Assembly: GCA_017999675.1 (NCBI GenBank)
Contig: JAGNLL010000005.1
Span: 1 to 64,000, forward strand
Direction: 5' to 3'
DNA: 64,000 nucleotides
From: Rickettsiales bacterium
Lineage (GTDB): Bacteria > Pseudomonadota > Alphaproteobacteria > Rickettsiales > UBA1997
Under the pieces are notes generated by a model that saw nothing but the letters and a program-made list of their open reading frames with translations, did no database searches and was not told where the DNA came from. The position numbers and the translations under genes are program-made. The stretch's first letter is position 1, and each line of letters opens with the position of its first letter. Shown here one piece after another: positions 8,839 through 17,828 of the stretch.

Positions 8839-8995
8839 GAACAGCAAATTTTACGAGATTTGGGCAAAAAAAATTTACCATTTTGACCAGATAAATTTGC
8901 AGTACGCCTAGTTTTGCAAAAAAATCGGGTAAGTTTTTTAAAGTGTAAAGAGTGTGATTTTCATTAACTCAAAACCACTAAACCTCACAAAAAAA

Positions 8996-9790
8996 ATGGA
9001 CCTCGAACTCAAAGAAACACAACAGCAAAAAATTTCAGAAAATCCTTTCTCGCTTGATTCGCGAGACGTTGCTGCGTCTGAACTAAAAACAGCTTCACCA
9101 ACCAAAATAGCAGAAAATCAAAACCGCCTCGAAATTAATATTCTCGAAGAAACTGACACCTACCAAGAGGTTGAAGTAATTTACGGCGACAAGAAAAAGC
9201 GCAAAAGAATCACCAAACTTTTACCGAAAAATTTTGCCACCTTCATTTACGCCGCATTGCAAAAACCGGCACCTTCAATGAAAATGGGTGCAACTAATTT
9301 GGCTAATTTGAGTCAGGGCTTGAGAGAAAGTGGCCACTTACTTTTGCAGGAAAAATTTTTGCGGGTTTTGGCAAAAATTAATCAAATTTCTGAAGAGAAA
9401 ACTGCTGCAAAAATTTGGGACAGTGAAGAAAGAATTAGCACCACCGAAAAGGCAATTTTACTTGCGGTAGTTAATTGCACCAAGCCAGCAAATGAGCATC
9501 TTGACCGCGTTATTGTTTCAATGCGTTCAAACGAAATTTTAGATCAAACTTCTTTTAAAAAATTTATTTCTGAGGTGGTTGATTTAACCAAAAATCCTGA
9601 GAGGTTGATTCAAACTTTATTTGGACATTCTTCTAAAAACTTAAGTAGCGAGCAGAGAGCTAATTTAGCTGATTGCTTGCACAATATTGTTTCTGAAGTG
9701 GCGGGCTCTGACGAAATTCATCAAATTAAAATTTTACAAAAAGTTGCTAACGAAAATTCTCACACAAAGCAAAGTTTGCGCGACTCTTAA
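8996..9790 (+). CDS. Hypothetical protein, no recognised domain
   Basis: A soluble protein of 264 residues from the ATG at 8996. An upstream in-frame GTG at 8954 would add 14 residues, but the ATG follows an A run as elsewhere in this genome. I recognise no family. The first 60 residues are polar and probably disordered, followed by a basic patch KKKRKRITKLLPKN and then mostly helical, charged sequence. There is no signal peptide or membrane segment. Its 3' end overlaps the possible 5' end of folK by up to 104 bases, so the two are likely co-transcribed. Confidence 0.6.
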   Translation: MDLELKETQQQKISENPFSLDSRDVAASELKTASPTKIAENQNRLEINILEETDTYQEVEVIYGDKKKRKRITKLLPKNFATFIYAALQKPAPSMKMGATNLANLSQGLRESGHLLLQEKFLRVLAKINQISEEKTAAKIWDSEERISTTEKAILLAVVNCTKPANEHLDRVIVSMRSNEILDQTSFKKFISEVVDLTKNPERLIQTLFGHSSKNLSSEQRANLADCLHNIVSEVAGSDEIHQIKILQKVANENSHTKQSLRDS

Positions 9791-10265
9791 TCAATTTTTT
9801 GGCAGAAATATTGCTAGAAAACGTATTGTTTTTGGCCTTGGCTCAAACCTCGGCGACCGTAATTTTTATCTTGATGAAGCTGTCTTAGAGCTTACGCAGC
9901 AGCTGTTTTTAACGAATCCCAAAACTTCGCAAATTTTTAAAAACCCGGCAATGCTTTTGCCAAATTCACCAAAAGAATGGGACTGCGAATTTTTCAACAT
10001 TGCCTTTTCGGCCGACATTGATTTGCAAAAATTTTCGCCAGAAAAAATTTTAGAAATTATTAAAAAAATTGAAGAAAATTTAGGCCGCAAAGAGCGCGAA
10101 AGATGGGCCCCGCGCGAAATCGACATTGATATTTTGTTAATTGAAGGAGTGAAAGTAGAGCTTGGCGAAAAGCTAACAATCCCTCACCGCGATTTGCTTA
10201 ATCGCGATTTTTTTGTAAAGACCGTTGAAGAGATCGAACCGCTGCTGTTGAAAATGCTGAAATAG
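9687..10265 (+). CDS. folK: HPPK, folate biosynthesis (FolK), start uncertain
   Basis: Pyrophosphokinase that activates 6-hydroxymethyl-7,8-dihydropterin for folate synthesis. The conserved core begins at RIVFGLGSNLGDR and contains the active-site block RWAPREIDIDILLI and the C-terminal IPHRDLLNRDFFVKTVEEIEP. The frame extends back to an ATG at 9687, deep inside the upstream gene. The next in-frame candidate is TTG at 9744, and there is no ATG, GTG or TTG between there and the core. The true start therefore lies within the overlap or uses a rare codon. The core length is normal for HPPK. Confidence 0.88.
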   Translation: MFLKWRALTKFIKLKFYKKLLTKILTQSKVCATLNQFFGRNIARKRIVFGLGSNLGDRNFYLDEAVLELTQQLFLTNPKTSQIFKNPAMLLPNSPKEWDCEFFNIAFSADIDLQKFSPEKILEIIKKIEENLGRKERERWAPREIDIDILLIEGVKVELGEKLTIPHRDLLNRDFFVKTVEEIEPLLLKMLK

Positions 10266-10312
10266 TTCCTAGCTAGCAGTGGTCGAGTTTTTTTAACCAA
10301 CCACTCAAAATT

Positions 10313-12883
10313 ATGAACATCGAACGCTACACAGAAAAAACACAAAGCCTTTTACAAACCTCGCAAACACTAGCCCTAAGCCGTGGTCACCAAAAGTTTT
10401 TGCCCGAGCATTTACTTGCCGCAATGCTTGACGACCCAGAAGGTCTCACACAAAAACTAATCACATTTTGCGACGGTAATGTTGAAATTTTAAAAGCCGA
10501 AAGCGCGCGCATTTTAGACAAAATTCCAAGTGTTGAGGGCAGTGGCGCTGGATCTGTTTCAATGTCGCAAGAATTAGCGCGGGTTTTGGTTTTGGCAGAA
10601 AAAATCTCTGACCAAAATTCTGACCAATTCGTCACGCTTGAGCGCATTTTGCAGGCAATTTTAGAAGACGAAAAAAACGAAGCGGCGCAGGCTTTAAAAG
10701 TTGCGGGTGTTTCTGTTTCTGGGCTGCGCAGTGCAATTCAAAAAATTCGCGCCGGTAAAAAAGCCGACTCCGCTTCAGCTGAATCAACCTACCAAGCACT
10801 TTCAAAATACGCGCAAGACTTAACCAAAAAAGCACGCGAGGGAAAAATTGACCCCGTAATTGGCCGTGACGAAGAAATTCGCCGCGCAATGCAAGTGTTG
10901 TCGCGCCGCACTAAAAATAATCCGGTGTTAATTGGCCAACCTGGCGTTGGTAAAACCGCAATTGTTGAAGGGCTAGCGCAGCGCATTGTAAATGGCGACG
11001 TGCCAGAAAGCCTGAAAGGCAAAAACCTAATGTCGCTTGATTTGGGCGCCTTAATTGCTGGTGCAAAATTTCGCGGTGAGTTTGAAGAGCGCCTAAAAGC
11101 GGTGCTTTCTGAAGTTGAAAATAACGACGACGTGATTCTCTTCATTGACGAGTTGCACTTGCTGGTTGGCGCCGGAAAAACCGACGGCGCAATGGATGCG
11201 TCAAACCTTTTAAAACCAGCTTTAGCGCGCGGCACACTTCACTGTATTGGCGCCACAACTTTAGACGAATACAGGCAATACATTGAAAAAGATGCAGCCC
11301 TAGCGCGTCGCTTTCAACCGGTTTACACCGAAGAGCCAAGCGTGCTCGACACCATTTCAATTTTGCGTGGCATTAAAGAAAAATACGAAGTTCACCACGG
11401 AATTAAAATTAAAGATTCAGCGCTAGTTGCAGCAGCCACGCTGTCAGATCGCTACATTACCGACAGATTTTTGCCCGACAAAGCGATTGATTTAATCGAC
11501 GAAGCGGCAAGCTCTTTGAAGATTGAACTCGATTCAAAACCAACCGCTTTGGACGAAATTGACCGCAAAACTTTGCAGCTAAAAATTGAAGCCGAGGCTT
11601 TAAAAAAAGAAGACGACAAGGCTTCGAAAGAGCGTTTAGAAAAGTTGAAAATTGAGCTGAAAAATCTTGAGCAAAAATCAGCCGAAATGACGTCGCTGTG
11701 GAGTGCCGAAAAAATGAAACGCGGCAAAGGCAACGAGCTAAAAGCTAAAATTGAGCAGGCAAAATTTGAACTCGAAAAAGCGCAGCGCGAAGGCAATTTG
11801 GCCAAAGCGGGCGAGCTTACTTACGGCAAAATTCCTGAGCTGCAAAAAGAGTTAGAAAGCGTTGAAACGTCGGTGTCAGACGGCTTGGTGCGTGAGTCAG
11901 TTTCAGAAGACGACATTGCGGCAATTATTGCGAAAGTGACGGGAATTCCGCTCGACAAAATTTTGTCGGGTGAAAAAGAAAAATTGCTAAAAATGGAAGA
12001 TCTTTTGCGCCAAAGAGTTGTGGGGCAAGACGAAGCGCTGCACGCAATTTCAAACGCAGTGCGCAGATCGCGCGCGGGCTTGCAAGATTCAAATCGCCCG
12101 ATTGGTTCGTTTTTATTTTTAGGACCAACCGGGGTCGGAAAAACCGAAGTTTCAAAAGCTTTAGCCGAATTTATTTTTGACGACGAAAGCGCAATGCTGC
12201 GTGTCGACATGAGTGAATTTATGGAAAAGCACTCGGTTGCACGCTTAATTGGTGCGCCTCCCGGATATGTTGGCTTTGAACAAGGTGGCATTTTAACTGA
12301 AGCGGTGCGTCGCCGCCCTTACCAAGTAATTTTGTTTGACGAAGTTGAAAAAGCGCACAGCGACGTGTTTAACATTTTGCTGCAAGTTTTGGACGACGGC
12401 AGATTAACCGACAGCCAAGGCCACGTGGTTAATTTTACCAATACGATTATTATTTTGACCTCGAATTTAGGCTCAAAATTTTTGGTTGATTTGGCTGAAG
12501 GAAAAAAAGTTGAAACTGTAAGTGAAAAAGTAATGGAAGTGGTACGCGGTCATTTTCGCCCTGAGTTTTTGAACAGGTTGGATGAAATAATTCTGTTTAA
12601 CAAACTGAGTCGCAAAAATATTGCAAACATTGTAGAAGTGCAATTTGCAAGGCTTGCCAAAAGGTTGGAGATTCGCAACATTCACCTAAAACTAGAAAAA
12701 TCGGCGGCTGATTATTTGGCTGAAAAAGGCTTCGACGAAAACTACGGCGCGCGTCCTTTGAAAAGAGTTATTCAGCGCGAGATTGAAAATATTTTAGCCG
12801 AGAAAATTTTACGCGGCGAAATTATTGAAGGGCAGGGCGTGAAAATTGAGTGTGAAAATAATGACGGCTTGAAGTTTAATTGA
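10313..12883 (+). CDS. clpB: Protein disaggregase ClpB
   Basis: Hexameric AAA+ chaperone that rescues aggregated proteins with DnaK. The 856-residue protein has the N-terminal repeat domain (about 1-145), the first ATPase domain with Walker A GQPGVGKT near 207-214, the coiled-coil middle domain (about 400-520, highly charged), and the second ATPase domain with Walker A GPTGVGKT at 604-611. The C-terminal oligomerisation domain carries [10 protein letters not shown]. All elements of full-length ClpB are present. No sigma-32-like promoter can be read with confidence in the 47 bases upstream. Confidence 0.97.
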   Translation: MNIERYTEKTQSLLQTSQTLALSRGHQKFLPEHLLAAMLDDPEGLTQKLITFCDGNVEILKAESARILDKIPSVEGSGAGSVSMSQELARVLVLAEKISDQNSDQFVTLERILQAILEDEKNEAAQALKVAGVSVSGLRSAIQKIRAGKKADSASAESTYQALSKYAQDLTKKAREGKIDPVIGRDEEIRRAMQVLSRRTKNNPVLIGQPGVGKTAIVEGLAQRIVNGDVPESLKGKNLMSLDLGALIAGAKFRGEFEERLKAVLSEVENNDDVILFIDELHLLVGAGKTDGAMDASNLLKPALARGTLHCIGATTLDEYRQYIEKDAALARRFQPVYTEEPSVLDTISILRGIKEKYEVHHGIKIKDSALVAAATLSDRYITDRFLPDKAIDLIDEAASSLKIELDSKPTALDEIDRKTLQLKIEAEALKKEDDKASKERLEKLKIELKNLEQKSAEMTSLWSAEKMKRGKGNELKAKIEQAKFELEKAQREGNLAKAGELTYGKIPELQKELESVETSVSDGLVRESVSEDDIAAIIAKVTGIPLDKILSGEKEKLLKMEDLLRQRVVGQDEALHAISNAVRRSRAGLQDSNRPIGSFLFLGPTGVGKTEVSKALAEFIFDDESAMLRVDMSEFMEKHSVARLIGAPPGYVGFEQGGILTEAVRRRPYQVILFDEVEKAHSDVFNILLQVLDDGRLTDSQGHVVNFTNTIIILTSNLGSKFLVDLAEGKKVETVSEKVMEVVRGHFRPEFLNRLDEIILFNKLSRKNIANIVEVQFARLAKRLEIRNIHLKLEKSAADYLAEKGFDENYGARPLKRVIQREIENILAEKILRGEIIEGQGVKIECENNDGLKFN

Positions 12884-12974
12884 GCCAATTCTGGACAGGT
12901 TTTACAAAGGCATTGATTTCTAGTTGTTCACCCCAAAATTTGCTGCCCTCAAGTGTAATTTAAAAAAATAAATC

Positions 12975-14816
12975 ATGTCGAAGCCAGCTTTGGTACAAGA
13001 AAATTTTTCAGAAAATAGTGAGTCACTAACCGACTTAGACCCAATAGCCACGCTAAAGCAGCTTGCGGCAGAAAGTGTCGACGCAACTATTTTGTGTGAG
13101 ACTAAAAAAAATAATCCCAACTATTTTTCGATCGTTTTTGCCAATCAAAAATTTTACGAAATTTTCAACATTGCGCCGCACAATTTGATTGGAAAAAACT
13201 ACGATTTTTTGTTTGCCGATCTTGATCTAGATTACTCTTCAGAAGACCAGATGGAATATGTTCGCCTTATTAAAGCGGTGAAAGATTTTCACGCTTGTGC
13301 GGTGATTATTTCAACACCCGATTACCAGTTAGAAGGCAGCAAAATTAAGCTAAAAATTGACTTCAAACCGATTGAAATAACTGACGGCGAAATCAACCAC
13401 CACGCCACTTTTGTTTTCAAAAAAATAGACTCACAAGAAGATGTTGAGTTGGAAGACGCTAAAAAAGAAGCTAAGCTAGCCAGTCAAAATTTGCTTAAAA
13501 ATTTAGAAAGAACTCTGCGCAGCGAGCGCTTGCTGCGTAAGGTTGGGTCGTTGATTATTTCTGATTTAGAAATTCGCGAAATTGCCAAAGAAATTGCTAA
13601 AATTTTGTGCGAACATTTGAAAGTCGACAGATGCATTTTGCACGATTACGACTTGGGCGCCACTAGTTTTGTTGTTGAATATACCAACGACTACACGCGC
13701 AAAATTTTGAAGGATAAAACTGACCCCGTAGCTCTAAAAATAATGTCGGACTACGTTAATTTTCAGAATCAGTTTTTTAAAAAATTTGGCAAATCAGACA
13801 AAAAAAGTTCGCTAACGGTTGTTGAAGATGTGTCGTCAGACCGCAATTTTGCTGCGATTCAAGATCTTTGTAAAGCCTTTGGGGTTATTTCGCAAATTGC
13901 GGTGACAACCACTTTTAACGAAAAAATAAATGGCGGAATTTACATTCATCAAGCAAGCAGAAGAAGCTGGTTGGTAGATGAAATTGAGTTAATTGAGACA
14001 ATTGCTGACCAATTTTCAATTGCGCTAGATCGCTCAAAATCAATCGAGCGTGTAATGATTGCAAACCACGCGCTGCTTGAAAAAACCTCACAACTAAAAG
14101 AGGCGTTAAAACACGAGCAAGACATGCGCCAAATGCAAAATGAATTTGTGGCTTTGGTTTCGCACGAATTCAAAACTCCGCTGCAAATTATTGACAGCAC
14201 GAGAGAGCTTTTGGTTAGAAAAGTTAGAAATTTAAAAATTGCAGATGAGTCGCTAGATAAAGGTTTTGAGCGCATCAAGGCCGGCATTCAAAGAATGAAC
14301 GGGCTAATTCACAGCACGCTAAATTTAGCCAAAATGGAAAGCGGCGACGGCAAAATAAAACTCGATAAACAGATTTTTGACTTCAAAGCCTTCGTGTTAG
14401 ACGTGATTGAAAAAAACTCTAATTTGGCAACCAACAAGCAAATTAAAGTGCTTACCAGAATTGACGAATTGCCTACCGAATTTAACGGCGACGCCAAGTT
14501 GCTTGAGCACTCGGTGACCAACATTATTTCTAACGCCATTAAATATTCTAAAGATGGCACCACGGTTAGAATTTTGGCAAAAGCTAATGCCAGCAAAATT
14601 GCGTTGCGCGTGATTGATCAAGGCATGGGAATTCCAAAAGAAGATTTGTCGAGCATTGGCCAAAAGTTTTTCCGCGCTAAAAATACATTAGCTGTTGCAG
14701 GTACCGGAATTGGCATTTATCTCACAAAACATTTTATTGAACTGCATGGCGGCGAGTTTCACATTGAAAGTGAACTTGATGTTGGCACCTCGGTGACTGT
14801 CACCCTTCCTAAATAG
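12975..14816 (+). CDS. Soluble PAS-GAF sensor histidine kinase
   Basis: A cytoplasmic hybrid-less histidine kinase of 613 residues with no membrane segment. Order: PAS-like domain (about 30-150), short coiled coil (155-195), GAF-like domain (about 197-352), linker coil, and HisKA with phosphoacceptor His 397 in FVALVSHEFKTPL. The HATPase domain has N box NIISNAIKYSKDG, G1 DQGMGIP and G2 GTGIGIYLTKHFIELHGG. The signal is unknown. No response regulator gene is adjacent; the next gene, nine bases downstream, encodes an outer-membrane barrel and may be in the same transcript. Confidence 0.9.
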   Translation: MSKPALVQENFSENSESLTDLDPIATLKQLAAESVDATILCETKKNNPNYFSIVFANQKFYEIFNIAPHNLIGKNYDFLFADLDLDYSSEDQMEYVRLIKAVKDFHACAVIISTPDYQLEGSKIKLKIDFKPIEITDGEINHHATFVFKKIDSQEDVELEDAKKEAKLASQNLLKNLERTLRSERLLRKVGSLIISDLEIREIAKEIAKILCEHLKVDRCILHDYDLGATSFVVEYTNDYTRKILKDKTDPVALKIMSDYVNFQNQFFKKFGKSDKKSSLTVVEDVSSDRNFAAIQDLCKAFGVISQIAVTTTFNEKINGGIYIHQASRRSWLVDEIELIETIADQFSIALDRSKSIERVMIANHALLEKTSQLKEALKHEQDMRQMQNEFVALVSHEFKTPLQIIDSTRELLVRKVRNLKIADESLDKGFERIKAGIQRMNGLIHSTLNLAKMESGDGKIKLDKQIFDFKAFVLDVIEKNSNLATNKQIKVLTRIDELPTEFNGDAKLLEHSVTNIISNAIKYSKDGTTVRILAKANASKIALRVIDQGMGIPKEDLSSIGQKFFRAKNTLAVAGTGIGIYLTKHFIELHGGEFHIESELDVGTSVTVTLPK

Positions 14817-14825
14817 ACAATTTTT

Positions 14826-15944
14826 ATGAAAAAATTTTTACCAAAATTTGCGGCAATTTTTTTGCTTTTTTTAAGCTCGGCTTTTGCTGAGGAGCGTGGC
14901 CAATATCCAAATCTTTCAGGCACTACCTTGTTTCAATTTAACGCCGACCGCGTGCTTTCAACACAGAAAACTGGTGTGGCACCAAACAATGTTTTTGTTT
15001 ACGTTGAGTCAGATTTTGGCTTAAATTTTAACCAAAATTGGTCGGTTAGAACAAATTGGAGAATTCAACCAAATAGCGTTTTAACAACTCGCGATCCGGT
15101 AAATCCAGAAAGATACAGAACATTCTTGTCGTCAGATCGCGGTATTCACGTAGATGATTCGGGGCTTTTAATTGAAGAGCTAAAAATTCAATTTCAAAAC
15201 GAAGACATGATTTTTGTGGCCGGTAAATTCGACCCAAAATTTGGTACAGCGCACAATAAAGCCAAAAGAATTGGCGTGTTCACGGCACAAGTGACCGAAG
15301 ATTACAACTTAAGAGAAAAAATCGGCGTTTCTTTGTCGGCACTTTTAGAAAACAGCAAAGTGACGGTTAACTCATTTTTTAACGACACCACCGGTCTAAG
15401 CGGCAGCGCTGTTAACGACCGCAAAACTGCTAGCAGCAAAAACGGCACGGCTGGTGCAACAAATGCTTTGGCTTCTTACTCAGTGTCAATTGACGGCAAA
15501 GATTTATTCGAAGTTGAAGACCTAACTTACAACCTTGGCTTTAGAAGCTTGAGCGTCACTCGTTTAGAAGGAAGGCAGCGCGAGAAAGGCTACGTAGCTG
15601 GGTTGGAATATTTGTACAGAATGGGAAATACCTCAATCATTCCTTTCGCCGAAATTGTTAAAATTACTAGCCTTACCGGCGAACAGGGCAGAGATGCTGA
15701 CTACAAAACCTTGGCACTAATCTCAAAATATAGTAGCTGGACTGGCAGCGTGGCTTACTTAGAGCGTACAGTTAAAAGCCACGAAGCTTCTGAGGGCATT
15801 AAAAAATCTGACCAAGTTCAGCTTTCGGTTGGCTACAAATTTACCAATAATCTAACCCTAGATTTCTCGAGATCTAACATGAAAGAAGACGGCTACAGAG
15901 CCTCGGTAATTGGTGTGGTGGCTAGTTATCTTTACAAATTTTAG
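14826..15944 (+). CDS. Outer-membrane porin-like beta-barrel
   Basis: A 372-residue exported protein. The signal peptide ends near SAFA. The mature protein is rich in alternating polar and hydrophobic strands (SWTGSVAYLERTV, QVQLSVGYKFTNNLTLDFSRSNM) and ends YLYKF, the terminal aromatic residue expected for Bam-dependent barrels. I cannot place it in a named porin family. It follows the histidine kinase by nine bases and runs 23 bases into the 3' end of ubiG on the opposite strand. Confidence 0.75.
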   Translation: MKKFLPKFAAIFLLFLSSAFAEERGQYPNLSGTTLFQFNADRVLSTQKTGVAPNNVFVYVESDFGLNFNQNWSVRTNWRIQPNSVLTTRDPVNPERYRTFLSSDRGIHVDDSGLLIEELKIQFQNEDMIFVAGKFDPKFGTAHNKAKRIGVFTAQVTEDYNLREKIGVSLSALLENSKVTVNSFFNDTTGLSGSAVNDRKTASSKNGTAGATNALASYSVSIDGKDLFEVEDLTYNLGFRSLSVTRLEGRQREKGYVAGLEYLYRMGNTSIIPFAEIVKITSLTGEQGRDADYKTLALISKYSSWTGSVAYLERTVKSHEASEGIKKSDQVQLSVGYKFTNNLTLDFSRSNMKEDGYRASVIGVVASYLYKF

Positions 15945-16635
15945 TGAAAATGGCGGCGTAATTTACGTCTAAATTTTCACTTTCTCTCCACTCATCTTTT
16001 AGAATATCGTAGCCAAATCCCCTTAGTTTTTTTAGCTCCAATCCTTCTCTCGCACCACAAGCATTTAACTCGGATGGCTTCAAAAACTTTTTCCAATCGT
16101 GAGTGCCGGCGGGCAGCCAGCGCAAAACATATTCCACGGCAAATTTGGCAAGGGCTAAAGATTTTAGCGTGCGGTTCATTGTGGCCACAAAAACTAGGCC
16201 GTTTGGTTTTACTAACTTGGCGAGGCTTTTAACAAAATTTTCTACGTCGGCCACGTGCTCAATAATTTCTAGGGCAAAAACTACGTCAAATTGTTCGCTT
16301 AGCTCTTCAGCAGCCGCCACGCGGTAGTCAATTTTTAAGCCCGATTTTTCGGCGTGAATTTTAGCAACGGCAATGTTTTTTTCTGACGCGTCAATTGCGG
16401 TGACAGACGCGCCCATTTTGGCAAAAGGCTCGGCAATTAGTCCGCCGCCGCAGCCAACGTCTAAAATTTTTAGCTCAGAGTTAATTGAAAAATGTTTTTC
16501 AATTTCGCTACGAATAAACGAAATGCGAATTGGGTTAAACTTGTGTAAAGGCTTGAATTTGCCGGTTTCGCTCCACCATTCGTCGGCAATGCGTGAAAAT
16601 TTTTCTACTTCTTGAGGGTCGATTGTTGAAGTCAT
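15922..16635 (-). CDS. ubiG: Ubiquinone O-methyltransferase UbiG
   Basis: SAM-dependent methyltransferase that carries out both O-methylations in ubiquinone synthesis. The 237 residues begin with STIDPQEVEKFSRIADEWWSETGKFKPLHKFNPIR, diagnostic of UbiG, followed by SAM motif I DVGCGGGLIAEPFAKMGA and motif II-III region DVVFALEIIEHVADVENF. It is the last gene of a - strand series after era. With the COQ9-like gene at 24626 it supports a ubiquinone-based respiratory chain. Confidence 0.95.
   Translation of the reverse strand: MTSTIDPQEVEKFSRIADEWWSETGKFKPLHKFNPIRISFIRSEIEKHFSINSELKILDVGCGGGLIAEPFAKMGASVTAIDASEKNIAVAKIHAEKSGLKIDYRVAAAEELSEQFDVVFALEIIEHVADVENFVKSLAKLVKPNGLVFVATMNRTLKSLALAKFAVEYVLRWLPAGTHDWKKFLKPSELNACGAREGLELKKLRGFGYDILKDEWRESENLDVNYAAIFTKICKDN
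15943..15981. terminator. Hairpin at convergent porin/ubiG ends
   Basis: An inverted repeat with outer arms AGTGAAAAT and ATTTTCACT and an inner stem CGTAA/TTACG, lying across the stop of the porin gene and within the end of ubiG. It is imperfect in the middle. Its position between convergent genes suggests a bidirectional transcription end. A T-rich run (TTTCT) follows on the + side. Confidence 0.5.
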
Positions 16636-16658
16636 TTGAATTTATTTGCTTAGTTCTA

Positions 16659-16762
16659 CCTAACCGCTGGTTGAGCGGAGTCGAAACCACCGGAAGGTTC
16701 CTGCCTCGCTAGTGAAGCAGGAACCTTCCGGTGGTTTCGACTCCGCTCAACCAGCGGTTAGG
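16659..16762. repeat. 46-bp perfect inverted repeat with 12-nt loop
   Basis: Arms 16659-16704 and 16717-16762 are complementary over 46 bases without mismatch (left arm starts CCTAACCGCTGGTTGAGCGG), and the loop is CTCGCTAGTGAA. It fills most of the gap between era (stop at 16782) and the ubiG start (16635). The sequence differs from the 6341-6432 element, but arm design and loop length are the same, and both contain a GAGCRRAG core. No transposase is nearby. Confidence 0.9.
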
Positions 16763-16781
16763 GGGGTGGGAGAATATTTTG

Positions 16782-17684
16782 TTACTTCGGCAGTTTTTCT
16801 ACGTCCAATCTCTCGTAATTTTCTGAGTCGTTCATCCAGTTTTTTTGCACTTTGGCAAAAAGAAAAAGGTGAATTTTTGCACCGGCAATTTCGGCCAAAT
16901 CAACGCGCGCTTCTTGGCCAATTTCTTTAATCATTGAGCCGTTTTTACCTACAATAATGCTCTTCTGGCTTTCTTTGGTGACCAAAATTGTTTGGTGAAT
17001 TTTAATTTCGCCGTTGCGTAAAACTTCGTAAGAATCGGTTTTTACCGCCAAGTTGTAAGGCAGTTCTTGGTTCAATTTTAAAAACAATTTTTCACGGGTA
17101 ATTTCTGACGCAATAAAACGCATTGGCGCGTCGGTAATTTGATCTTCGTCGTAGATCCAACCCGGGTTTAAACATTTTTCGCAGAGAAATTTTTTAATTT
17201 TTTCGACGTTGTCTTTGGTCTCAGCCGAAAGCGGGAAAATGTCTTGAAAGCCAAGCTCAACAACGCCAGCCATTACCTCAAGAATGGTGATTTTTTTCAC
17301 CAAATCGGTTTTGTTAATCAAAATTGTAATTGGTAGATTTTCTTTTTTTAAATCTTCAATGATTCGCAAATTTTCGCGATTTAGTCCAACTGTTGCGTCA
17401 ATTACAAAACAAACGTGGTCGGCGTCGCGAAGCCCTTGCCAAGCCGATTTAACAATTACACGTTCTAAAATTTTGTCGTCACGCGGAATGAAAATGCCCG
17501 GTGTGTCGATTACGATTATTTGCGTCTGGTCTTCAATTACGATTGCCTTGATTGAGTTGCGCGTGGTTTGAACCTTGGGCGAAACGATTGAAATTTTTTG
17601 CCCTAAAAGAGCGTTTGTAAGCGTTGATTTTCCGGCATTTGGCGCGCCGACGATTGCGATTGTGCCGTGTGTTTTGTTTTTCAT
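16782..17684 (-). CDS. era: Ribosome-assembly GTPase Era
   Basis: GTPase needed for 16S rRNA maturation and 30S assembly. The 300-residue protein starts at MKNKTHGTIAIVGAPNAGKST (P-loop), has G3 DTPG, G4 NKTD and a C-terminal KH domain with IIVGKNGSMIKEIGQEAR. An upstream in-frame ATG at 17789 would add 35 residues, but these are translated from the repeat at 17732-17810 (they include GLPRFARND), so I reject it. The chosen ATG at 17684 follows an A-rich leader. Confidence 0.95.
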   Translation of the reverse strand: MKNKTHGTIAIVGAPNAGKSTLTNALLGQKISIVSPKVQTTRNSIKAIVIEDQTQIIVIDTPGIFIPRDDKILERVIVKSAWQGLRDADHVCFVIDATVGLNRENLRIIEDLKKENLPITILINKTDLVKKITILEVMAGVVELGFQDIFPLSAETKDNVEKIKKFLCEKCLNPGWIYDEDQITDAPMRFIASEITREKLFLKLNQELPYNLAVKTDSYEVLRNGEIKIHQTILVTKESQKSIIVGKNGSMIKEIGQEARVDLAEIAGAKIHLFLFAKVQKNWMNDSENYERLDVEKLPK

Positions 17685-17731
17685 TTTTTTGTTTTTGTGT
17701 AAGTAAACTTGGAAAAGTGCGTATTTTTTTA

Positions 17732-17810
17732 CTCCGTCATTGCGAGCGAAGCGTGGCAATCCAGTTGTTGTCGCGAGATGGATTGCCACGCTTCGCTCGC
17801 AATGACGGAG
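17732..17810. repeat. Inverted repeat, LPRFARND-encoding family, copy 1
   Basis: Arms 17732-17763 and 17779-17810 match over 32 bases (left arm starts CTCCGTCATTGCGAGCGAAG), with a 15-base loop. It sits between the DAHP synthase gene and era on the - strand. In one frame it reads GLPRFARND, the typical translation of this widespread class of bacterial repeat. A second copy, with the arm order reversed and one base different in the core, lies at 19272-19370. Confidence 0.9.
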
Positions 17811-17828
17811 GCTGGGGCTAAAGCCTCT

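Noticed and set aside
8954..8995. GTG start at 8954 for the unknown gene before folK
   Set aside because: The added residues are not distinctive, and the ATG at 8996 has the A-run context seen at other starts here.
6341..16762. Long hairpins as the inverted ends of an insertion sequence
   Set aside because: The loops are only 12 bases, no transposase is nearby and no target-site duplication can be seen; a miniature element remains possible.
17685..17789. Era N-terminal extension containing GLPRFARND
   Set aside because: These residues are translated from a dispersed repeat, and Era proteins begin close to the MKNKTHGTIAIVG start.
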